Positions 58,916-64,000 of a stretch of DNA of 64,000 nt are shown piece after piece. The stretch spans positions 1 to 64,000 of the forward strand of contig NZ_CAKPTG010000010.1 of the NCBI RefSeq assembly GCF_934190775.1. Reading direction: 5' to 3'. Numbering within the stretch: the first letter of the stretch is position 1; the number at the start of each line of letters is the position of its first letter. The position numbers and the translations under genes were made by a program. The DNA is from an uncultured Phascolarctobacterium sp. Lineage in GTDB: Bacteria > Bacillota > Negativicutes > Acidaminococcales > Acidaminococcaceae. Below the pieces are notes generated by a model that worked only from the letters and a program-made list of their open reading frames with translations, was not told the DNA's origin and made no database searches.

Positions 58916-59011
58916 GACAGATTTTGTCTATCGGAACGTGAAGGCATCAGTCTGAACCAGTTCGTCAATAACTCGCTGGCCTTTGTTGTTGGCCAAAAGC
59001 TTGCACACTAA
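58916..59011 (+). pseudogene. HicB C-terminal remnant
   Basis: One frame reads DRFCLSEREGISLNQFVNNS then LAFVVGQKLAH and a TAA at 59009-59011. This is the ribbon-helix-helix tail typical of HicB antitoxins (EREGISLNQ...). There is no start, ribosome site or HicB core, and no hicA. It belongs to a different HicB subfamily from the intact hicB at 8894, whose C-terminus differs. It sits between the cstA terminator and the Rpn gene. Confidence 0.7.
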
Positions 59012-59049
59012 AAAAAAACAGCTCCCCGATACGAACGTATCGGGGAGCT
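59010..59049 (-). terminator. Terminator of the second Rpn gene
   Basis: AGCTCCCCGATACG and CGTATCGGGGAGCT form a 14-bp perfect stem, followed on the minus strand by G and T9. Confidence 0.9.
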
Positions 59050-59060
59050 TTGTTGTTATA

Positions 59061-59351
59061 TTACGCACTCAGTTTTGAGGCCAGTTCACGCACCTCTGCT
59101 TCTGAAAGTTTAGAAAGACGGACTGTTCTTTCAATACTTTCACCTTCGCTCAAAAGCTCTTTAGCCAATTCAATGTTACGTGCCTGTGCTTTTTCAGTTG
59201 CCTCTTTTGCCACTTCCTTTGCTACTTGCTTTGCCAATACCTCTGCCTTTCTTGCAGCATATTCCTCAATTACGTCAGTCATTTTTTCTTCAACCGCCTT
59301 AGCTGCTGCTTCAGCCTTTCTTGCAGCATATTCTTCAATTACATCTGTCAT
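59061..59351 (-). CDS. Candidate intragenic Rpn antitoxin from an internal start
   Basis: In frame with the Rpn nuclease, ATG at 59351 is preceded on the coding strand by AAGGAGGGTGAAGAAAAA, an almost perfect Shine-Dalgarno. It would make a 96-residue helical protein (the duplicated MTDVIEEYAARKA units plus the tail) without the nuclease core. Rpn genes in E. coli are reported to encode inhibitory C-terminal small proteins in this way. The ribosome site could be chance because it also encodes SKEGEE in frame, so expression needs proof. Confidence 0.45.
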   Translation of the reverse strand: MTDVIEEYAARKAEAAAKAVEEKMTDVIEEYAARKAEVLAKQVAKEVAKEATEKAQARNIELAKELLSEGESIERTVRLSKLSEAEVRELASKLSA

Positions 59352-59981
59352 TTTTTCTTCACCCTCCTTGCTGTATTTCAAAAACTCCATGCGCTCGGCA
59401 AATTCATGGTAATGCAGATTCTTTGGCTCTGTGCAATATAAATCCTGCATCAGTTTACCAAGCGCTGTATCATCTCGACGTTGGCTGTTGACATAGATAA
59501 TGTGCGAACCATCTTCAAAGCATTTCGCATTTTCATCGATTCTGCGCCTGATATTATACAGTGGCAAATTATCGTGCAAAACATCGTTTTCTGTGATAAA
59601 AATCACGTAGGTATCCGGCAGCTCTTCGTAAAGCTTACCAGGCTGCAGGAAGTGAGTATCAAGAATACTGCTGTAAAATCTGGCGCGTCTTGCAGGTGCG
59701 CCTTCATCGCTTCTCTGCACCTCTACGTTAAAATAACGTCCTTTGCTATCCTGCGCTAAAATATCCAGTTGCGAAGAATGTCCGTAGATGTTTTGAATAA
59801 AGCTCTGTATTCTGACATTCTTCACTTTAATTTTATCATCTCCCAGGATAATGCGCAAGAAAACCTGCGCTGCTTCTTTGTTGTCATCAAGCATGAAATT
59901 CATAAACCTGTTGTTCATCATACAAAGGCTGCGGATGACATGCTTGATTTCGCTGTCTTGACTTGCTTCATTTGTCTGCAT
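59061..59981 (-). CDS. Rpn/PDDEXK_2-family nuclease with duplicated linker
   Basis: A 306-residue Rpn-type nuclease. The PD-(D/E)XK core is at about residues 70-105: SSQLDILAQD gives the Asp and FNVEVQRSD the ExQ, followed by RRARFYSSILD. The FMLDDN/RIILGDD and YVIFITENDVL segments are typical of PDDEXK_2. After residue 210 a 23-residue unit (MTDVIEEYAARKAEAAAKAV...) is repeated in tandem. A helical tail ends in SKLSEAEVRELASKLS, the same tail left behind at 1087-1200. GGGAG lies 8 bases before the ATG. An internal start at 59351 may give a separate small protein. It is a likely defence or recombination protein. Confidence 0.87.
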   Translation of the reverse strand: MQTNEASQDSEIKHVIRSLCMMNNRFMNFMLDDNKEAAQVFLRIILGDDKIKVKNVRIQSFIQNIYGHSSQLDILAQDSKGRYFNVEVQRSDEGAPARRARFYSSILDTHFLQPGKLYEELPDTYVIFITENDVLHDNLPLYNIRRRIDENAKCFEDGSHIIYVNSQRRDDTALGKLMQDLYCTEPKNLHYHEFAERMEFLKYSKEGEEKMTDVIEEYAARKAEAAAKAVEEKMTDVIEEYAARKAEVLAKQVAKEVAKEATEKAQARNIELAKELLSEGESIERTVRLSKLSEAEVRELASKLSA

Positions 59982-60006
59982 TACTTTAGCTCCCTTCAGA
60001 ATAAAA

Positions 60007-60043
60007 AACGCCTTATGTACTACTCAATAATACATAAGGCGTT
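60007..60043. other. Perfect 13-bp hairpin upstream of the second Rpn gene
   Basis: AACGCCTTATGTA pairs with TACATAAGGCGTT around an 11-base loop, 26 bases before the Rpn ATG. It contains GTACTACTC, shared with the hairpin upstream of the first Rpn gene. Confidence 0.6.
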
Positions 60044-60212
60044 CGTGACGCTGCAGTGACCATGCTCCAGGCAGGTGTGCAATATCTTACGGTCTTATAA
60101 TAACAGATAATCGCGAAATTGTCAAGAATAATTGGAATTTTTTAAAATTATCAAAAACTCTATCAAGCTGTCAGGAAGTAGGGTTTTTCTGCTTAAAAAT
60201 ATCGCTATTGTT

Positions 60213-60251
60213 GAGCTTCGGCTCATCCTTGCCGCAACCGATAGTTGCGGC
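60213..60251. other. Two adjacent small stem-loops in the codY-Rpn gap
   Basis: GAGC-TTCG-GCTC (60213-60224) and GCCGCAAC / GTTGCGGC (60231-60251). They could be part of a small RNA or repeated extragenic element. No promoter or T run is evident. The 375-base gap (59982-60357) otherwise holds the Rpn upstream hairpin and the codY terminator. Confidence 0.35.
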
Positions 60252-60285
60252 TACCAGCAGCGCCCTTTAATTCATATTTACAAAA

Positions 60286-60326
60286 AAGCCTGCCTGCTGC
60301 AATAAAAAATGCAACAGACAGGCTTT
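60286..60326 (-). terminator. codY terminator
   Basis: On the minus strand AAGCCTGTCTGTTGCA pairs with TGCAGCAGGCAGGCTT (small bulges) and runs into T6. Confidence 0.85.
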
Positions 60327-60357
60327 GTTATTTATATATAGAAGCTTTACAAAAGTC

Positions 60358-61128
60358 TTAAGCTCTCTTCTTCAGTTCTTCAAACAGCATAGGATTCAGC
60401 ACGCGGATGTAGGTACCCTTCATGCCCAGGGATTTGGTTTCAATCAGGCCGGCACTTTCAAATTTACGCAGTGCATTAACGATAACGGAACGGGTAATGC
60501 CAACGCGGTCAGCAATCTTGGAAGCAACCAGCAGGCCCTCGTTGCCATGCAGCTCTCCCATGATGTTGACAATAGCCTCCAGCTCGGAATAGGACAAGGT
60601 GGAGAAAGCAACCTGGACAGTAGCCTTCTTGCGGATCTCTTCGGAAACAACTGCTTCGCGGTCATGGAGAATTTCTACACCTAAAACGGTAGCAGCATAT
60701 TCAGCCAGCAGCAGGTCGTCATCATTAAATTCTGCATCATATTTAGCAACAATCAAGGTACCAAGACGTTCGCCATTACCATAAATAGGTACAACAGTAG
60801 TCATCTTGCCATTGAAAATACATTTTGTATCAGCAACAAAGGAGCAGTTCTGGTTCTGGTGAGGAATATTAGCTAATGTTTCCTTAACGCTCATGATGAA
60901 GCTCAGATAGTCTTCAGGGAAGCGCATATCGTCAAGCACCTGCTCGCGCATGATGTCACATTCAAATTCGTGAATCAGCGCATAACCCTTTACGCCGCCC
61001 TTACGGCCGACGATGTAGGTGTTTGCTTCGATAACGTCACGCAGCAATTGCGCAATAGCGTTAAACTCAACCTTATCTCCTTTTTGTAAAAGCTTGTTAA
61101 TCTTTCTGGTCTTCTCCAACAATTTCAT
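60358..61128 (-). CDS. codY: Global nutrient regulator CodY
   Basis: A 256-residue repressor that senses GTP and branched-chain amino acids and controls growth-transition genes in Firmicutes. The N-terminal GAF domain (about residues 1-155) has NTYIVGRKGGVKGYAL and GTLIVAKYDAEF. The C-terminal winged helix has GLLVASKIADRVGITRSVIV in part, NALRKFESAGLIE and GMKGTYIRVLN. GGAGGG lies 7 bases before the ATG. It follows xerC by 22 bases in the same transcript. In Bacillus it ends the topA-trmFO-xerC-hslV-hslU cluster; here hslVU is absent and topA-trmFO lies 36 kb away. Confidence 0.96.
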   Translation of the reverse strand: MKLLEKTRKINKLLQKGDKVEFNAIAQLLRDVIEANTYIVGRKGGVKGYALIHEFECDIMREQVLDDMRFPEDYLSFIMSVKETLANIPHQNQNCSFVADTKCIFNGKMTTVVPIYGNGERLGTLIVAKYDAEFNDDDLLLAEYAATVLGVEILHDREAVVSEEIRKKATVQVAFSTLSYSELEAIVNIMGELHGNEGLLVASKIADRVGITRSVIVNALRKFESAGLIETKSLGMKGTYIRVLNPMLFEELKKRA

Positions 61129-61150
61129 GATTTTGCCCTCCTAAAAAAAA

Positions 61151-62062
61151 TTATGCCCTCGGATGATTCTTCTTGTAAACATTAGTCACATGTTCATTTG
61201 AAACGTGCGTATAAATTTGTGTTGTTGATAAATTCGCATGGCCTAAAAGCTCCTGTACTGCTCGCAAGTCAGCACCATGCTCCAAAAGATGCGTCGCGAA
61301 GGAATGGCGTATCGTATGCGGACTGACATTTTTATGCAGCGCCAGCATATTTATATATTTCTCTAAAATACGCCTTACACTACGATCCGTAAGCCTGCCG
61401 CCGCGGTTGTTGACAAAAATGAACTCATGCTCCTCATGATACTTGAGCATCAGCTGTTGTCGCACGGGATAATAGCTGCTTAATGCTGCGCAGCAGGTAT
61501 GTCCCACCGGCACAACTCTTTCCTTATTACCCTTGCCCAGCAAAAGCACAAAGCGATTGCTGAGGTCTACCCTTTCCAAGGTGAGGCCTACAAGCTCAGA
61601 TACACGGCAGCCGGTTGCATAAAGCATCTCCAGCACCGCCTGATCACGAACGCCTAATACTTTGCTTTTATCAGGCATTATCAGTAGCTCGTTGACTTCA
61701 ATTTCGTCTAAAAAAACTGGCAGCTTCTTTTCCAGCTTAGGCGTGCGCACCTTGGTCAGCGGACTATATTCAATAACCGCCTCACGCACAAGATATTTGA
61801 AGAAGGAACGCAAAGCAGATATTCTGCGTGCAATTGTCCTGCGCGCATACTGCTTTTCGTTAAGCTCTGCGAGATAACCACGCACATCTAAAGGACCTAC
61901 CTCCTGCCAGAAAAATTTCTGGTTACCTCTGCGATGCAACATAAAATCTGCAAAAGCAGTCAAATCCTTTTGGTAGCTTTCAATAGTATGGCTGGAACAA
62001 TTTTTTTCAACCTCCAGATAGGTTAAGAACCTTGCAGGAAAGTTAATATCATTTGTACTCAT
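61151..62062 (-). CDS. xerC: Tyrosine recombinase XerC
   Basis: A 303-residue site-specific recombinase for chromosome dimer resolution. The N-terminal SAM-like domain (SHTIESYQKDLTAFADFML in part) is followed by the catalytic domain with Arg in ATGCRVSEL, Lys in GKGNKERVVP, HTIRHSFATHLL (His-x-x-Arg), LGHANLSTT and the nucleophile Tyr in IYTHV. It is upstream of codY, as in Bacillus codV-codY. There is no adjacent integrase cargo, so it is the housekeeping enzyme. The ribosome site is weak (AAGTAAAGG then a long spacer). Confidence 0.94.
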   Translation of the reverse strand: MSTNDINFPARFLTYLEVEKNCSSHTIESYQKDLTAFADFMLHRRGNQKFFWQEVGPLDVRGYLAELNEKQYARRTIARRISALRSFFKYLVREAVIEYSPLTKVRTPKLEKKLPVFLDEIEVNELLIMPDKSKVLGVRDQAVLEMLYATGCRVSELVGLTLERVDLSNRFVLLLGKGNKERVVPVGHTCCAALSSYYPVRQQLMLKYHEEHEFIFVNNRGGRLTDRSVRRILEKYINMLALHKNVSPHTIRHSFATHLLEHGADLRAVQELLGHANLSTTQIYTHVSNEHVTNVYKKNHPRA

Positions 62063-62164
62063 CTTCTTAAAATACCTTTACTTATTCTATCACACAAAAC
62101 CGCAGGAATCAAGACAATATTGTTATTCTTTCTAATTTTCTAACAGCTTTTCAACCCTTGAAAA

Positions 62165-62190
62165 AAACAGTGCTAAAAAAAGCACTGTTT
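62165..62190 (-). terminator. Hairpin with T run in the xerC leader
   Basis: On the minus strand AAACAGTGCT-T5-AGCACTGTTT is followed by T4. It lies between the putative xerC promoter and the gene, so it is either an attenuator or a second cbiC terminator. Confidence 0.65.
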
Positions 62191-62225
62191 CATCATTGAA
62201 TCAGCTGTCATATGTTACGGAAACT

Positions 62226-62254
62226 ATCGTATACCATAAAAACTGATTTGTCAA
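62226..62254 (-). promoter_or_regulatory. Putative xerC-codY promoter
   Basis: On the minus strand TTGACA (62254-62249), a 17-base spacer and TACGAT (62231-62226). Confidence 0.55.
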
Positions 62255-62291
62255 GTTATTATAAATTATTTTGCTATTTTGTCAAAATTAG

Positions 62292-62325
62292 CGCCATAAT
62301 TGTAGCTTAGGATACAATTATGGCG
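62292..62325 (-). terminator. Hairpin after cbiC
   Basis: CGCCATAATTGTA pairs perfectly with TACAATTATGGCG (13 bp), 26 bases after the cbiC stop; only a short T run follows. Confidence 0.6.
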
Positions 62326-62350
62326 TAAGAATTGCAATTCTTAATAAGAC

Positions 62351-62980
62351 TTATTTGCGAGTCAGCTTATAGATGAGCGCGTTGCAGATTGCTGCGGCAA
62401 CGTTGCTGCCACCCTTGCGGCCGCGGGCAACGATATAAGGAATGCCGGTCTGCATAATGATTTCCTTGGATTCTACAACGTTAACAAAGCCAACAGGTAC
62501 GCCGATAACCAGCTCCGGTTTAATCTTGCCTTCCTTAACCAGCTCGTCCAGACGAACCAGCGCAGTCGGTGCATTGCCTACAGCAATGATTACCGGGCCT
62601 TCGATAGTGCAGGCCTTTTCCATGCAGGCAGCAGCTCTGGTGGAGCCGGCTTCCTTAGCACGTGCAGCCACGTCGGGATCTGCCATGAAGCAGACAGCCT
62701 TAGCGCCCAGCTTGCTCAAGCCCATTTTGTTGATGCCGGTGCAGGCCATATTGGTATCGGTGACAATGGTAGCACCCTTTTGCAGTGCAGCCAGCGCCTT
62801 CTCTACTACGCCGTCAGAAAACAGCATATTGCGGGCATAATCAAAATCTGCGGAGGTATGGATAACGCGCTTAACGATATCAATTTTTTCCTCATCGATA
62901 TGAATTTGGCCTAATTCCTCACCAATAATTTCCATACTGCGTTTTTCAATGTCAGCGGGTAAAACATTTTGTAAATGCAT
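62351..62980 (-). CDS. cbiC: Cobalt-precorrin-8 methylmutase CbiC/CobH
   Basis: A 209-residue enzyme that moves a methyl group from C-11 to C-12 in corrin ring synthesis. The active histidine is in VIHTSADFDYARNM. GATIVTDTNMACTGIN, VGNAPTALVRLDEL, GVPVGFVNVVESKE and ARGRKGGSNVAAAICNAL (split here) are family signatures. AAAGG precedes the ATG. It is 36 bases after cobO and ends this part of the cobalamin operon. Confidence 0.95.
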   Translation of the reverse strand: MHLQNVLPADIEKRSMEIIGEELGQIHIDEEKIDIVKRVIHTSADFDYARNMLFSDGVVEKALAALQKGATIVTDTNMACTGINKMGLSKLGAKAVCFMADPDVAARAKEAGSTRAAACMEKACTIEGPVIIAVGNAPTALVRLDELVKEGKIKPELVIGVPVGFVNVVESKEIIMQTGIPYIVARGRKGGSNVAAAICNALIYKLTRK

Positions 62981-63016
62981 TATTTTACACTACCTTTCTT
63001 CATGATATACTGCAAA

Positions 63017-63547
63017 TTATTTTTCAATACCTACGCGCGCAGGAATACCTCTTTTGAAGGGATGCTTACGCATGCAGACCTCAGATACATAATCAGCCAG
63101 CTCCACCAGCTCCGGTGCCGGATTACGGCCTGTCATAACAACCTCCAGCTCCTGCGGCTTGTTCTTCAGGAACTCCACCAAAGCAGCCTGGTCGAATACG
63201 CCGGTATTGCAGGCACCGATGATTTCGTCAAAAATCAGCAGGTCAATATGCTCATTAGCACATTTTTGCTTAACCTTGTCGAAAAGCACCATGTGTTCGC
63301 GCTTAACCTCAGCTTTTTCCTCATCGTTCATCTGGAAGGTGAACTTTTTGGTTTCTTTACCGCGCATTACCTCAATATTCGGCAGCAGTGCCAGGCTCGC
63401 AAGCTCGCCTGTCGGTCTGCTTTTGAGGAACTGCACAATCAGCACATGGTTGCCATGGCCTGCGCAACGAATTGAAAGGCCCATAGCAGCGGTAGTTTTT
63501 CCCTTGCCATCGCCACAGTAAATATGAATCAGTCCACCGTCTTTCAT
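63017..63547 (-). CDS. cobO: Cob(I)alamin adenosyltransferase CobO/BtuR
   Basis: A 176-residue enzyme of the CobA/CobO/BtuR family that attaches the adenosyl group to the reduced corrinoid. The P-loop is YCGDGKGKTTAAMG at residues 10-23. VLIVQFLKSRPTGE, LLIFDEI and VMTGRNPAPELVELADYVSE are typical. Its ATG immediately follows the cobQ stop with no gap, and its ribosome site (AGGTG) lies inside cobQ. Note that the family also acts on salvaged cobalamin, but position beside cobQ and cbiC supports de novo synthesis. Confidence 0.95.
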   Translation of the reverse strand: MKDGGLIHIYCGDGKGKTTAAMGLSIRCAGHGNHVLIVQFLKSRPTGELASLALLPNIEVMRGKETKKFTFQMNDEEKAEVKREHMVLFDKVKQKCANEHIDLLIFDEIIGACNTGVFDQAALVEFLKNKPQELEVVMTGRNPAPELVELADYVSEVCMRKHPFKRGIPARVGIEK

Positions 63548-64000
63548 TTATACACCTGCTTCCAAAATCTTGTAAATTTCCTTCATATCCAGGTTTTCGC
63601 GGATACTGTCGGCAAGAATATCATATTGCTGACGTTTGTATTCCGCAAAGTTGATGGTCTGGATATCCTCCATCTTTTTGCCCTTCTTAGCCAGCAGCGC
63701 TTCCACAATCTTCACAGCAATGCCATCGCCATCGAAGACGCCGTGTACATAGGTGCCGTAAACATTGAGCTTGCCCTCGGTGTTCTGCGAACCCTCGGCC
63801 ATAATCTCACCATCCTCGTGAATCGGGCTGATAGAGGTCAGTGCTTCCTCCTCCGGGAATTCAGTTACACCGGAGTGAATCTCATATCCATAGAGAGGCT
63901 GACCGCTCAGTGCGGAGAAGATGCCCTGCACCTTGCCGAATTTACCGGCCATCTGAATGGTACGTTTCTTTTCAATAAAGGTAGTTTCGATGTTCAGCAG
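63548..64000 (-). CDS. cobQ: Cobyric acid synthase CobQ, C-terminal part (cut by window end)
   Basis: Partial. The frame stays open to the window edge (LLNIETTFIEKKRTIQ upstream of the first internal Met), giving about 150 C-terminal residues. They belong to the CobBQ-type glutamine amidotransferase domain: YGYEIHSGVTEF and NVYGTYVHGVFDGDGI, with the conserved His. CobQ amidates cobyrinic acid diamide at four positions. It is followed directly by cobO and then cbiC. The N-terminal synthetase half and the start lie beyond 64000. Confidence 0.93.
   Translation of the reverse strand: MLNIETTFIEKKRTIQMAGKFGKVQGIFSALSGQPLYGYEIHSGVTEFPEEEALTSISPIHEDGEIMAEGSQNTEGKLNVYGTYVHGVFDGDGIAVKIVEALLAKKGKKMEDIQTINFAEYKRQQYDILADSIRENLDMKEIYKILEAGV

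Noticed and set aside
61151..62062. XerC-like recombinase as integrase of a mobile element
   Set aside because: It is adjacent to codY in the conserved housekeeping order and has no att-like repeats or cargo genes around it.

Overview
The window looks like chromosome from a Gram-negative (diderm) Firmicute of the class Negativicutes, perhaps Acidaminococcaceae such as Phascolarctobacterium; the genus is inference. Strong AGGAGG-type ribosome sites, CodY and a one-piece PurL point to Firmicutes. A two-partner secretion system with an outer-membrane transporter and a 5888-residue filamentous adhesin requires an outer membrane. HydF, PduL, a cobalamin pathway and thiamine salvage fit an anaerobic gut fermenter. 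No rRNA, tRNA or CRISPR array was seen.

Layout. 0-1.2 kb: an Rpn-family nuclease gene and the C-terminal scrap of another. 1.3-4.7 kb: a tight operon of a ketopantoate-reductase-like gene plus thiD-thiM-thiE (salvage of thiamine precursors). 4.9-8.7 kb: purL. 8.7-14.4 kb: an accessory region with hicAB, a membrane protein, a macrodomain protein divergent from an ADP-ribosylglycohydrolase, and an ADP-ribosyltransferase-like (DUF3990-type) gene overlapping an HTH gene. Near-identical hairpin repeats are scattered through it. 14.4-18.5 kb: an exported protein, a DUF1294 protein, hydF, two tandem 250-bp units built as long inverted repeats, and pncB. 18.6-31 kb: a lipid glycosyltransferase, dprA-topA-trmFO, a WYL regulator, a small HTH protein, a BASS transporter, an Arc-like protein and an M16 peptidase. 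31-35.3 kb: an SseB-macrodomain fusion with a frameshifted start, lexA, an exported protein and pduL. 35.5-55.3 kb: the two-partner secretion operon (giant adhesin, YbjN-like protein, TpsB transporter). A LytTR-PAS regulator is divergent from it. 57-59 kb: cstA, a hicB scrap and a second Rpn gene. 60.3-64 kb: xerC-codY and the cobQ-cobO-cbiC cobalamin operon, with cobQ cut by the window end.

The most interesting points are these. The promoters of hicAB and of the macrodomain gene share one palindromic spacer, suggesting HicB may control ADP-ribose-handling genes. The second Rpn gene has an internal start with a strong Shine-Dalgarno, as expected for an intragenic antitoxin. A YbjN-like gene sits inside the adhesin secretion operon and could encode a chaperone. 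55-bp direct repeats bracket the hicAB-to-glycohydrolase block.
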